In this document: positions 32,443-47,400 of the stretch, in pieces
Position numbering within the stretch: position 1 is the stretch's first letter
Layout of the letters: the number at the start of each line of letters is the position of its first letter
NCBI RefSeq assembly: GCF_964355755.1
Contig: NC_092673.1
Coordinates: forward strand, 21,769,001 to 21,829,000
DNA: 60,000 bases
Reading direction: 5' to 3'
From: Antedon mediterranea
Taxonomy: Eukaryota > Echinodermata > Crinoidea > Comatulida > Antedonidae
Notes under the pieces: model-generated
What the model was told of the DNA's origin: nothing
What the model saw: the letters and a program-made list of their open reading frames with translations, nothing else
The model's database searches: none
Position numbers and translations under genes: made by a program

Positions 32443-35400
32443 CCAAAGGTAAATTACTGAAAATAATGACAATGCTGTTGCTGGATCTCAATGGAGATAC
32501 AAAATAAAATAAGCAAAAAAAAAAGCTGAATCAAAATGAGAAAAACAGCTAGAAAAAAAAAAAATATATATATATATGTATATAAAATTCTACTGTCAAA
32601 TTATAGAAACATTGCTCATATTCGGAACATGATCTTATCATCGCGTTGAGCATAGGTCGTCCGCGAAAGTTCCATATTTTTAGTTGTATGAAAAAATGTC
32701 TGGCAGGATTCGAACCTGCAACCTCTCGCTTAAAGGGTGAGTATCATACCACTAGACCATAGAGCCATATATGGTATTATCACAGATTTTCACCCACCAG
32801 ATACATTCTCTCATACAACAAATGCCCTCACAATCAGTGGAGGCTTAACTAGTGAGAATAAATTCCAACAATATAAAATTCCCCTATATACATCATGCTA
32901 CCAGTATCCAGCTAGACATAGATTCATGACTTTTTTTTTTTTTTTTTTTTTTTATTATTTATTGCCAAAAACCAGTTACAAACAAACAAAACACAGAAAC
33001 TAAGGGAGTAGGCAGGAACCTAAAAGTGAACCTAATCACTATAACAAGAGTTCAGGTTCCGTACTCCCAAAGTAACAACAATGATATAAAATAAACTATA
33101 TAAAAATATTTAAAAAACAAATAGACGAATCAACAGTGTCAATATAAAATAAACGGATAAAATACATAATAGTCGATTCAACAAAGTCAATATAAAACAT
33201 GTGATTTAAGTGAATTTAAAAATATTTGAAAACTGTCTAAAATTAAAGAATTTTTAATCATTTCCGGTAATTCTTCCCACAACCTAGGGAATATATTAAT
33301 AACGGAATGATGAAGACAATTGGTTCGAGCATAGTGATGAATGAACTTAAGTGTATCAAGGTGACGGCCATTAACAACTAAAGATTGACGAACACTACTT
33401 CAATCAACCGTTCCAATAAGTGATTTACAAACAAAGGATAACAGAAGATAATTTCTTCGATTAGATAGTGTAGGCCAATTTAGCTTAGTGAGACGTTCCT
33501 CGTATTCCATTTCACCTCTTGTTTGTTTAAGGACAAGCCTAGTAGCCCTTCGCTGGACTGCCTCAATACGTTCTGTAAGTTTTTTGGTTCGAGGCAACCA
33601 CGCTGGGACACCATATTCAAGGATGGGGACAATGAGAGCTTTATAGAGTGAGAAAATAGCTGAAGGGGATGATCCTCCTGCAATACTAGTAATAAAACCC
33701 AACATTCGATTTGAACGAGAAATAATTAAGTTTACATGGTCATCCCAAGTAAGTTCACTATTAATCGTGACCCCCAGATGACAATGACTAGATACGGATT
33801 TAATAGGCAAGTCATTTATACGATAAACAGGTCTATACTCTTTCCTTGATCTTGTAATGTGGAGAACCTTGGTTTTATTTAAGTTAAGCTCCATTTCATT
33901 TAGATCACACCAAGAGGAAAGCCTGATCAGATCGCACTGAAGAACAACTTCATCGTCTACAGTAAATATATTTCTATAAATTATCGTGTCATCGGCAAAC
34001 AATGCACATGGAGAAATAATAGATGAGGGAAGGTCATTTATAAATAAGTTAAAAATAAGGGGTCCAAGTACGCTGCCCTGTGGTATGCCAGAGGTAACTG
34101 GGGATGATGGGCTAATGGATCCTTGATACAAGACTCTTTGGGAACGTCCCAAAAGAAATGACTTGATCCATTTCCAGACATTGCCTCTGATATTAAAGTG
34201 GCTAGCCAGCTCATTTAAAATAATATGGTGAGGCAGTTTATCAAACGCTTTGGCATAGTCGAGAAAGATAACATCAATTCTGGGGGCTTTCTCACTCTTT
34301 ACATACATACAATCTTTGAGCTAACTATCTCGCTATTAAAACAGATTTAAAAAAACAGAAATGTGTTTTTAAGGGAGAAAAAGAATTTGAGATATTTTGG
34401 ACCTCAAAAAAATTGGCAAAGTTTCTAAAAGAGTCAGGTATTGGGAGAGCTAAATCTATTTCACTTTGGGCAACTAAAGCAAAAGTACACATACTTTCTT
34501 ATGTTCACTCACCAGATTTGAACATATGTGTAATGTAAAGAAGAAAATGTGATAACTGTTGACTCAGAAACTGATAGTCAGTAGCTGACGCACTTGCCTC
34601 CTTCTGCACACGCTCAGCGGTGATACCAATCACCTGTAGAAGGAATCTGAAAAAAAAGCAAGTACAATTTCTATTTCACATTCGGGAGTGTGCTCTGTTA
34701 AAGCAAATATTGCCTCTTGTTTGATTGAGGCGAAAGTGTCCTCTTTATAAGGGCATCAAAAAAGAGGGGATCTACTGGAAATCAACTTGTTACATAAGTT
34801 GCTTTGAAAGAATCATAAAAAATACAACATAGTGTTTCTCATTCTTTTTTGAAAAACAACATTGATAAATATATAAACCCAATAGCATTACTAATTACCG
34901 TGCAAAATTCACATCAGTTGCCATGATTGGTTGACTTTGACCTTTAACCTCACTTTGATAGTCTGCTGCCTCTTCTATTACTTGAGGTGATGCTACAAGA
35001 TTTATGTTCAGCCTGAGGTCACTGAGGCGTGACAAGACGACCTCCTCTTTAGATTGTGAGATGAGTATGTTTATGATAGCTAAGACCATGGCCAACCAAC
35101 GCTGCATATTGGTTAGAGAAGCCTATAAACAAGATGATTAATTGATAATACAATTTTATATATAAATCCAAAGGCAAATTACTAAAAAAATGACAATGCT
35201 GTGGGTATCAGTGGAGATATAACATAAAATAAGCAAAAAGCTAAATCAAGTAAAACTTTTGGGCAACACTAGTCCTTAATCAGTGAAAGTGAGAGTACTT
35301 GATATGATCAAATAATATATGGGTAGTTTAAACAATTGTTTGCAACAATAACAAAATAACAAAGCTCAACTCAAAGAAAATAAACAAAATAAAACTTACA

Positions 35401-38400
35401 AAATTTGGTGGCTGAACCATGAGTGTTTTGAGTAGAATATCAACAGGCCTGAGAGCTGAAGGAGCTACTGCTGCTAGCAACTGGTGAAGAGAATCAAGGG
35501 CTTTCTGTGAGTCCAAGTTCATCTGTAACAAAAAGAGGAATATTTATAAATAAAAGAGCTGCATAGGCAGGGTAGATAGAAAACTCAATATATAATTAAT
35601 TAATACGTAATGTTAATTTCCTGCTTTATAAGCAACTATTTCTGCATATTACCCCATAGGCGTGTTTGTTTAACTATGTCATTTGTTTGTTAACATCTTA
35701 TATTGGCTGATTTTTTTATTATGTAATTTTTTGACTGATATATGTTATCCTTTGTTACTATTTTCTTCACCTGATTATGGGCTATGCCTAAAACATGTAG
35801 TGTTAATGTAGTAGTGTAGTGTCATATTGGGGAAGTTTTAACTTTTTTGATATTGAAGTATTTATATATACGTATTGTAAGCTTTGTAGAAGTTTCAATT
35901 CAATTCACTTAGGTAAAATTAAAGAATAGTTATTACCTGTTGTTTTGCTAGCAGTGGCAAGATAATGTCAATTGATTGTCTTGATAGCCTTTTCCATTTC
36001 TCCTCATTCTCCTTGTGAGCTTGCTGTAGGACTGCTAACAACATATCTAACACCTGACAAAAATAAATAATTATTAAAAAGGATGTTGGCTAGACGTATG
36101 GTTTCAATCGTATCACAGTTCTTTACTTCGTTTTTGCTCTTTTTCTTTATCCCTCTCAAACCACCTCATCTCTCATATCCTTGATTTCTTTTGTCTCCAA
36201 AGTAGCGTGGTAGATTTATTATCAACAGCATGTCAATATGTTAATTAGCGAGCGAGTAAGTGGCCGAGGAACCATGATTACGTAGCAATAACATCGGCAA
36301 GGATTTGAGGCTCACTCCCTCAATGGTTCTGGCGGAATAACAAGTCTTCTCGAATAAGCACTATAAACCGTAGGTCCAGTGTACACACATCTAGCTCATG
36401 TGCACTTTAAGGAGCCTAGGACGTCTTTTGAGACGAGTAGGGGGTTACACCGGTATACTAGATCCACAGCCACTGATCATAACTGGGCCCTCTGGGAGAC
36501 CAGTCTTTGACTGAAGAGGTCACCCAGTATAAATAGATAATAAATATAATACAATACACAAAGAAAATTAAAGATACTTCTTGTAGGCCAAACAACTAGG
36601 TTCTTACCTGATGGAATTGAATGAGTCTTGTGAGCATGTACACCACAACCTCTCTTTGAGTTTCCAAGTCTTTAGCACTTTCTGACTTACTGGAACTCCT
36701 CAAGACAAACAGATCATGTACTAATGGTTGAAGAGCTGGTACAGCTGCAAATAAAAAAGAATCAAAGACATGATATGGGTTGAACCACTGTATAAAGTTA
36801 TATTTATTTATTATCACTTTTTAAGAATCGATTGAAGATACATAGAAATGCCTGTATTTAGTATCAGCTAGCTGGCAAGACTGGCAAGTACCAGTGGCCG
36901 ATCCAGGATGGTGAAATCAAGAGCTGAGCTTAATTTGATGTCTTATCTTTTGCATTACACCCACCTTGGATCTGCTCCTGAGTACTCATGCCTTCTCAAT
37001 TTTATTCTTTCCCATTGATTTTATTTCATTTCATACAAATCCAACAGCAAGTAATCTGCCAATCACAACTCATAAAACATAATGTGTATATAAACCAAGT
37101 CTCATTTGAGGCTTAGAGATTGGAGTAGAAAGAGTGGGATACGACCCTGGCAATGGTCAGGATTTAAACCTGGAGTATTGAAACGCAAGCCTGTTCAACA
37201 GCTTACAAATGTGCTTAGTACTGTAGTATTTACCATGTGTCGTAGCCTTCTGTCCACTAGCCATTATGCCATCACACAACTGAATTATCTTAGGCATCGT
37301 AATGATGTTCTTGCTGTGATAACGTTCATATGATAGGAGCACCAGAAAGTAGAAAATGTGAGGGATCAACGTCTCATAATCTCTGAAAAAGAAAACAAAA
37401 TGAATTACTCCACTATTGGCATAGGTTAGAGGTTTTCTAGTGTGGGTCCAAATGTAATTTTAAAATATTAATAGATAGAGCCTAGTGCTATAACTTATGG
37501 TGGGAAAGGGCTAATACCATTTGGATTTTAAGAACTTTAAATCTCTACAAAAATAAATAAAACAATTATTTAGTATTAGCTTTTCTGGTGAAATACACAG
37601 GCTGTATTTAGAACCACTGGTATATAGGTAGGTTATGAAAGGTGGTTTTGGATACCTTAACTTCACACTATCCTTACAGTACATAGCCGAAATTGTGGTA
37701 ATTAAAAAAACATTGTAATTTTTAAACATAGATGATTTGAGATATATAATCAAATGTTTTACTTACTTTATTTGACCTTCTTCTAAATGTTCAAACTGTT
37801 TGATGACAAAATTTATGAAAATCTACAAAATAAAAATATATAAAAACTGATATATCATAATCATCTGATGTAAAATATAATCTGCATTTCATTGCATGCT
37901 AAACAGACCTGAATTTTTATGAAATGCTATTAACACATTTTCACAAGAAACTCAGTATGTCTCAAGCCTTATGGTACTAACCTGATCAGCATCTAGTAGA
38001 CAATAGTTAACTCTAAGTTGAACCAGCTGGGCTAACAAGTGCAGAACTTGTTGTTGAAGGCCTAGGCAGCTGGTCATCGTGTACTGTTTCAGTGCCTTTA
38101 TTACAAGAGGTTCAAACAAGCGAATGTATCCATGTAATGAAGTCTGATATAAAAATAGGTTGTCAAATAATATTGATATATTGTTATTATTTATTTATAC
38201 TGGGTGACCTCTTCAGTCGAAGACTGGTCTCCCAGGCGGCCCAGTTATGATCAATGGTTGTGATGTACTAGTACACCGGGGTAACCCCTACTTTTCTCAA
38301 AAGATGTACTAGGCTCTTTAAAGTGCACATGAACTAAATGTGTACATTGGACCTATGGTTTATAGTCCTTATCCGAGAAGACTTGATCTACCACCAGAAC

Positions 38401-41400
38401 CATGGAGTGAGTGAGGCTAGGGTTATTAACTATGATATATATATTAATATTCTTATAAATACTAACTTTTTCTTTTGATCCAGCCTTCTGTTGTTTCTTA
38501 TCTCCAACCTTAGCCTTCACCCATCCAAACCATCTAAACATAAAAACAAAATAAGCACACAATAATTAATATTTAATCATTGCTTTTATCTTTATTGTAA
38601 ATATTTATTATTTATTTATTAAGGGTGCTTATTAGCTTAAAGATCTGTGCTACATGCATCCCCCATGTACATACTTGTGGGTGGCATTGCGTATGTGAAA
38701 AATAAACTTGTAAGTATACTACCCAGTACTTACCCCGCATTATCAGAGTCTATATCTGATGTCTGATCAGCTTTCTGACTGACAGAGGACAAGAACTGAG
38801 AGTACTGTGTGTATGGTACAGTGAAGCAATCCTGATATAGGCCTGGCTTAATGTTACAAGTTAACCTGGTTGCTTTGCTTGGCCGTTTTGCTATCTGTTG
38901 TAACACTGGGTCTGGTTGACTGATAAGATTGGTGGAAAATAATGCTTTTAACAGCTGTGAAATATACACACATTTAATAGAATATGTCTTTTTAATCTTA
39001 AATCTAAAATTTGCTGGAAAAAACAGTGGCTCAGTCTCAATTGATAATACCAGGGAATAGTGAAATTACACTCTTCCCTGATAATACAAAATCCAATTAA
39101 AAAAACATAGAAAAAATTAAGCTTACAGAAAATACTATTTTAAGATCATGTCAAAATTACTGTACTGCAGTTACTACAGTAACAATATTTGTTATTGCAA
39201 TAATGTATTATTTTGGTTTGTTTCAATGTAGAAGTTTATGAAGAAATCACAGCATAAACAGTTAATGCCGTAAAGCTCTGTCTACACTATCAAACTTTAT
39301 GTGACAAAACAATGTGATGTGCCCATATATGGACATGATGATGTCATGATATCACTACCATATTTGGGGATATCACTACCATATTGGGGTACATCACACT
39401 TTTTTTGTCAAACTAGTTTGATAGTGTTTCTTCTTCTTGGCTTTGCTTCGGGAACGAAGATTTTATGAAGGGGTTTGTCCACGTCTGTCTAGGTAATGTA
39501 AACCAAGCTTAACTGCAGTAAATAACAATTTTGACATGGACCCTCACCAGGAGGAGATACCACTACTATATAAGGTACATCACACTTTTTTTGTAAAACT
39601 AGTTTGATAATGTAAACCAAGGTTGAATGCAGTAACCAAGACTAAATAAACATAATGCACTCAAATGACAAGCAGCCTTTAGCTGTCACAACATTTCAAT
39701 TAAGCTTCTTGTTATGTGATGTTTTCAAGTTTGGTTTCTGGAAAATTGTATGGTACAACAATTGTTTATCTATAACTTGCAAGCATTTACCTGTTCCACA
39801 CACAGTATTGTGGCTGTAGGTTCGAGTGATGTAGCTGACTTGAGGTAACCTAAAAGTTCTTCTGTGTACTGTATACAAAAAAACATTAGTGTTAACATTC
39901 TTATATTATGAAACTCAGATTTGTACACAAAATTGAAAGTAATTAATACATAAAATATAGTTCTCTTAGAGCTGGCTAGGCAAATCAAATAAAATCAAAT
40001 AAAATCAAGTAAAATAACAACGAAGAGAGAAGAATGACCATCAATGCTACCCTTCACAGAATACAATTTTAATTATTAATGGTAAAGAGGTGATGATGAT
40101 AATGATGATGACTATGATGATGATATAATAACCATGAAAACAACATATTTAAAGAAATTATCAAAGAAAAACAGTTATGCTGACAAAATTAAAATCATCC
40201 TTTTTTTAACAGCTACAGTAGCTAACAACATTTTTCATTTTTAAAACAAGTGAAAAGTCACTACCTGCTATTTTGTACACAAATTCGCTATAATTTAAAA
40301 TGTACTACCTGTACTGCATTTTACACAAATAACAATTATTTTCCAAAAATGTATTTATAAAATTATATATACAAACTTTTCATAAAAAAATTATTTTTGT
40401 GAACATTAATTTCTTTACTATTTTAATAATCGCACTCAAATCTAATAAAAACAGATGCAATAAAATGCAATTGGCTGAAATTGAAATAAAATTGTAAGCA
40501 AAATCAAACCAACATGCAGTGATCACAATAAAAATCACCATGCCATTACCCAAAAAAAAACACATGCAAATTAGATTGCTATGGCAACAGACGGGTACCT
40601 TAAATAACCAGGATGAGTCGACATCGAAATCCCAGAGAGCATAACAACCCTTTCCTGCCTAACAACGGAAAACAGACAATGCATGGTTCGTTTAAAAAAA
40701 ATAAAAATACTGTAATACACAGATTAAAAAACATCTGCAGAGACAGACACACGGTTTTGGTTTTTCTTGGTAAAACTAAACCTACTAAAATTAGCTGAAA
40801 ATATGACAGATGTAAATAAAAAAATCAACATAAATAAAAATCTTAGCAATTATGGATTAGAAATAACTTAAAAAGGTTCATATTTTATTATACACCAAAT
40901 TCAGGATAATATACATTATAATATTACAAACATTAGATGAAATGCTACTTTTTATGAATATTCATTACCTTTCCTACTTCATGTAGAGAAGCCATTTCTA
41001 GCAGTTGTGAAAATGTGTCTAGGCACGTTTTCAGTAATGAACAAAACTTTTCTCTTTTCCGTAATTCCAATGATACCTAAAGAGAAACATATACTTCCTA
41101 TAAATAAATGGCTTCATCCAAATCAAATACTAAATCAAAAGTTCATTAAAATGACAATAAGACTTATATACAGTTAACTCTCCTAATACTGGACTTTCTG
41201 AAAACCAGAAACTCTCCCAATACCAGACTTTTCTTGAATCCAGTATTGGCAGAGTTAACTGTATAAGAGATGGTAATACAGCCTGCTACAGCGCCTGAAC
41301 TATTCCATTTTTCTTTTGAGGGGTGTGCATATTGGAATAATGGCATATAGAGTTGCATTTTAATGTAATTATTTAATACTTTATAATACTGTATGAGCAA

Positions 41401-44400
41401 ATTTTATGTAAGACATTGTTTTTGTAGTAATCACACCATATAATTCAGAATACCCTGTAAAATTTACCTACACACTAGACATAACGTAACGGTTTTTTAT
41501 GTTTATGACTAAACTTAAAATATTCTACAACACTTACTCTGTAGGTACCATATGCACCCTTCAATATATCAAACAATTTCATGTAGTGTGGCAGTTGATA
41601 GCAAGCTCCAAATAGCACTTTCAAGTTCTTTTTATCCTCTGCACCGTCTGGCTTGTCACCTTTCAACTCTTTACCTTGCAGTTTAGCTGGGCTAGATGTT
41701 GGAGTACCTTGGTCCAAGGCATCTTTATCCTTACCCTTTGCCTTGCGTCTGATTGGGCTTAAGGAGGGCCCAGATGGTAAAGTTGGTAGAGCCGTCTTTA
41801 AAGAAAATAAATGACATTAATGATAGACATTATATATTCTGAATCTAAATCTTTGTCTACAATATCAAACTAGTTTGACAAGAAAAGTGTGATGTACCTC
41901 TAAATATGGTAGTGATATGCCCAAACATGGTAGCGATATGACCATCATGTCCATTTATAGGCACATCACATTTTTTGTCACATAAAGTTTGATAGTGTAG
42001 ACAGAGCTATACACATAGAAATATGTATAGATAACAAATTATATTTATTTATTCATTAAACAGTATTAAACTTTAGGGAGTAAAAACTATAAAAAAATAA
42101 ACTATAATATTATACATTTGCATTAAAATTCCTGAAATAAATTAAAATAATAAATAATTAAATAACCACCTGTGATTTTGGTGGTCCTGGTTGTGTACCC
42201 TCAATAATATTACTGCATATATTTAATACTCTAACAATATGCTGTAATAGTTGATCTGCCAGGGGAACAAGTAGTCTATTCTGCAGGCTAGGCCAGCTTG
42301 TTTGATCCTTAGCTGATGCCGGCTTAGGCTTAGACGTCGTTGCCTTCAGACAGTGAAATGCAGCACCTTAAACAAGATTTAAATTTATCATTTATTGAAA
42401 CATACATATTAATAAGGGCTCATATCAACTTTATTTTACTGCAGTTACTGGTGTAACTATCTTTATAAAATAGGATAATGTTTGTTTCAATGTACAACTT
42501 TATGCGACAATTACTGCAATAGACAGTGTAAAAAAATGCTAAAAATTGTATAAAAAGGTTAAAGAGTAAACAAAATATTTACTGCAGTAAATGCAGTATA
42601 AATAGTTTGACATTGTTTAGATTCCCCAAAATGTATCAATCACAAAATTGAGCTAATGTATAAAATGACATTTTTTAGATCTGACAACCAAGACTCTTCC
42701 ATGCAGTGTATATATAACTTTTATTCAATTCAATATCTATATGTAAAATCTTGTGGTCAAAGGTCAAATTGCTAGTTACAAATTACATTAAAATGAAACA
42801 TGCACTAAGACAAAGATAAAAAAGTCAGAGAAAAGAGTCTGAGAGGAGGGTATCCCATGTTAAACTCTAGTTGCGGTTAATGAGGTTAAAAAGAGTCTAA
42901 GAGGAGGGTATCCCATGCTAAACTCTAGTTGCGGTTAATGAGGTTAAAAAGAGTCTGAGAGGAGGGTATCCCATGCTAAACTCTAGTTGCGGTTAATGAG
43001 GTTAAAAAGAGTCTAAGAGGAGGGTATCCCATGCTAAACTCTAGTTGCGGTTAATGAGGTTAAAAAGAGTCTGAGAGGAGGGTATCCCATGCTAAACTCT
43101 AGTTGCGGTTAATGAGGTTAAAAAGAGTCTGAGAGGAGGGTATCCCATTCTAAACTCTAGTTGCGGTTAATGAGGTTAAAAAGAGTCTGAGAGGAGGGTA
43201 TCCCATGCTAAACTCTAGTTGCGGTTAATGAGGTTAAAAAGAGTCTGAGAGGAGGGTATCCCATGCTAAACTCTAGTTGCGGTTAATGAGGTTAAAAAGA
43301 GTCTGAGAGGAGGGTATCCCATGCTAAACTCTAGTTGCGGTTAATGAGGTTAAAAAGAGTCTGAGAAGAGGGTATCCCATGCTAAACTCTAGTTGCGGTT
43401 AATGAGGTTAAAAAGAGTCTAAGAGGAGGGTATCCCATGCTAAACTCTAGTTGCGGTTAATGAGGTTAAAAAGAGTCTGAGAGGAGGGTATCCCATGCTA
43501 AACTCTAGTTGCGGTTAATGAGGTTAAAAAGAGTCTGAGAGGAGGGTATCCCATGCTAAACTCTAGTTGCGGTTAATGAGGTTAAAAAGAGTCTAAGAGG
43601 AGGGTATCCCATGCTAAACTCTAGTTGCGGTTAATGAGGTTAAAAAGAGTCTAAGAGGAGGGTATCCCATGCTAAACTCTAGTTGCGGTTAATGAGGTTA
43701 ATATAAACTAAGATTCAAACATAACATATTTTTGTATTCACCTGAGAGTATGTTGCCAGCTAACAGCAAGATATCTTGATGAGACTTGAGGTCAAGCATT
43801 TGCAGTGAAGAGGTCAAGTTTGAAAGAATTATGGGTAATGGTCCACAGCCTGCACTAATACTAAGTTTCTCAAAGTCAAGACTTCTTCCTAAACTATCGC
43901 TCCATGATCGGCCACGTTCTTTCTGCTGTTTTAAACTGTCAGCCTTCGGGATTCTAGAGATGCTTCCGCAATTCCACGCTCCAGCATAATAAATGACAGG
44001 GTACTTAATGGACAGTTTTTTAAGAGCCTCAATACAACCATACTGCAAAAGTAAACATAAAAAGATAATAATAACAATTGTATTAAAATCTATCATTACT
44101 TGTTTAATCAATCAATCGTTCGAATTATATAGCGCCATTCCAACATGGCACTGCAAACAATTTCAGAAAATGTGAGTTTTGAGTAGTGACTTGAATGATG
44201 TTTGTTTAATGTTCAAAGGTAGGTGGTTCCAGAGCCTAGGTCCAGCAATACTGAAACTATGTTTGCTCCTTGAAATGTCCAGTAGAACCTGATGAACAGT
44301 AGATCTTAGTTCTCACTTTCTCTCCTTGAATGTCAATAATTCTGCCAATTAACTCCCAGTAGTATACGTATGAAACGCCATGTGTGCCAAAACTCCGTCT

Positions 44401-47400
44401 AGTTCCTCAGTTGAGGAAATTTGGATTAGGACTATAATATATAGATAATATTATATTTAATTATATTATAACTTGAGGAAATTTTAAATAATACAATAAT
44501 GGACTTACAGACAAATTTCTAGATGTTGAATTATTCATGAGGCCCATTATAGAATCTACAACTCTGGATAAGTTGGAATCAATTCCTGACGCATGAGTAG
44601 ACGGGTCATGGCAATACAGCGAAATATCCTGCATCGCGATCGTTGGTGCTCGTACATATACAGTTGCCTCATTAAACACCGGGTCAAGGTATTCGCTGTT
44701 GAGGTCGCGTGCGATGATAGAAATTGAATCTGGATCAGTGAAATCTCTTGCAAAGTATAATTTTGGTATCAATCTTTATGAAAAATGTAAAAAAAAAGAC
44801 AGTTACACAAAACTGTTTGGTACTTAATTTTATAAAAAAAAAAGATAAACAGAGTGTAATTTTTAATCAACAAGATAACCAGCTTATTTTTAATAAACAA
44901 ACATATTTGCATTGCTAATGTTTAAAGTTATCATTAAAAGAACAGAATTATGGACCAAAACTCTTTATAAAAAGAACATACTGTAGGGAACCCTCTTAGG
45001 AAACATTCCCTTTGTTAAATCATAGTTTTATCATAGAAAATACTAAATAGTTTAGATGAGTTTAAAACAAATGTTATTTTTATTATTATTGCTTACTTAC
45101 AACCATTGTTATTAAGTGTTTTGTGACGCATTTTTGTTTTTCTATTGAAAATTTAAAAAATGACGAAAAAGATGACTTACGTGACAAGGGCATTAGCACT
45201 GGATGTCCTCACTCGATGATCTTCACTCCCAAGATAATGAAACAGGACATCAAGAAATTTAGATTGCAGATTTAAAGGCTAAACAAAAAATGTTCCAATA
45301 TTTTTAATTTACTTTAATAATTGTTTATTTAATTGATTATTTATTAACTACATTTTGAAAATATAGTTACCTTGAATTTACAACTGGTGTTAATAGATGC
45401 TCCATATGTCATCTCTATAAAATGAAGTTTTCTATAAACAAGAGAGAAATGTAAAATAATTTCAACAAAAAGAATAATTAGCAAAAATTTAATTTGAAAC
45501 TATAACGGATCATGTTAAAATTATTTTTCTGCATTCAATGCATTAACTACAATCTATTAGTTTATAGTATATCACTACAGTGTAAACAGAAAAAGCTTGC
45601 TAAATAATTACAGCAGCATAACAGTAGTTACTGCAGTAAGTGCAGTTGAATAATTTTAACATGGTCCCTAAAGTTAATATATTAAAGCCCCACATGCAAC
45701 ATTTTAAATCAATCAACATTATTCAATAATTTAATAATATAAAGATACTCACCTAAAATCAAGGCAGCCGATGAGATCAAATAGTTCAACTAACACAAGC
45801 CAGTAACTATTGTTTCCCACAGGTAAAAGGTCAAGGGTTAGATTCAGGGTTAGAACTCCATGTGAGCTATTGCACATCGTTGGCAGAACAGACTTTAAAA
45901 ATACAAAGTAAAAAGATTAGACTTCTTTTGCAATAGAAATGGTATGTAGACATTTTGATTGTAAGGTGGGTTGTCATTTTGCACACATGTAAAAAGGTCA
46001 ATGTCAGGTCAGAACTCTATGTCACTTGGATTAAAAGGTAATTCAAAGCGGAATGACCTAATACTACAATAGATTCTCTTTCTTTTAAAATTAGATTTTA
46101 CCTTAATAGTTTGACAAGTTCCTCTAACTGCCACAGATGATTCATCTGTTAAAACCGACGACATTGCGTTTAGAAGATTCTCAAGAAAGATAGGTTCTAT
46201 TGTAAAAATAAAGAGAATTCAAGATTTGAGTTAGCTATTACGTCATGTTAATTCATTGTAAGCATAACATTTGGACTCCTACTGTAGCTCTGAATTCTTG
46301 TGTTGTTTTCAAGTCCAATCAATGACTGACCATCACAGGTTGTTACAAATAAAAAGCTCACTATTGGACAGTTAAACCTGACACAGTATCATTCCATATC
46401 TCCTTTTCATAATGTGTATACAAACAGCCGATTCTCGGTACTGTATCTATTTCCCAAAGTATCATAGGAATATTTGGTAATACAACATCACATGTGTTTC
46501 ACATGTATCTAGTAGTAACCTAACCCTTAACCTAACCTTACATGATACAGGCACTACATGTGATGCTGTATTACCAAATATTCTTATGATACCTCGGAAA
46601 TAGATAGTATGTAGAGATACAGCACTGGGAATCGGGTGATATAAATGTGTAGCGTTAAGGTTAATCTCTTGATTCAGAATTCAATTTTTTTTAAAGAAAC
46701 ACACAAATAAACTAGAAAGCCACTCCGAGAGGGCATACCTCCGCCTACTGTAAAATTCTCCTACATAAAATTTCTCTGGTAAAAACAATATATATATATA
46801 TTTGTGTGTGTCTTAATGCTGTTTGTGATTTAGGCTAATTTCATTACAAGCATGTGTATGCGAGTTTGGTGTAATGGTTATGTAAGCCTTTCAATTAAAA
46901 ATAGCTTCAGTTGACTAAATAGAAAAGCAACGCGAAAATCAAACGAGTGAATTTGAAAAGAAATAGGTTTTTTAAACTACTCGCATCAAAAAACGTGCAA
47001 ATTAAATCAAATTATGTTTTAAAATTACAAATCACAAATTATAACTCTTTCCTCTTGTTCAAAAATGAAGTTTTTTGGACAAGTAGTTCTCGAGAAAATG
47101 CAATTTCAGTTTACTTGTTACTTTAAGACTGCTCGCCGGCTTTTGAAAAATTCTATCCTATCTTTTAACACTAGCAGGTCTAAACAAGTATACTATAAAG
47201 TGGTCCAGAATTGGGACTGTGGTCCCAAATGGTCTCAAAATTTAATGGAATGGTCCTTGACCACATATCTATCTGTCTATTCATTTTGGTAAAGATCTTG
47301 TAATTACTTTTTGAGTAATCCTGCTAACAAACAAATGAAAGCACTCAGAAACTGAGTGAAGTACTTGGCAAAATATATCCACTGACTCTGAGCATGTTGA

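Larger units (their letters stand above)
34513..41076 (-). other. HTT: HTT exons 21-32: central conserved region
   Basis: Exons: 40969-41076, 39791-39868, 38734-38954, 38467-38533, 37982-38143, 37767-37822, 37234-37382, 36608-36744, 35937-36053, 35400-35522, 34899-35122, 34513-34646 (about residues 1140-1664). This includes the most conserved stretch of the protein: [32 protein letters not shown], then [20 protein letters not shown] and the VHDLFVLR / [16 protein letters not shown] block. Every exon is confirmed by phase. Confidence 0.95.

Noticed and set aside
42835-43700. CRISPR-like array
   Set aside because: There are no unique spacers; the whole 58-bp unit repeats head to tail in a eukaryotic intron.
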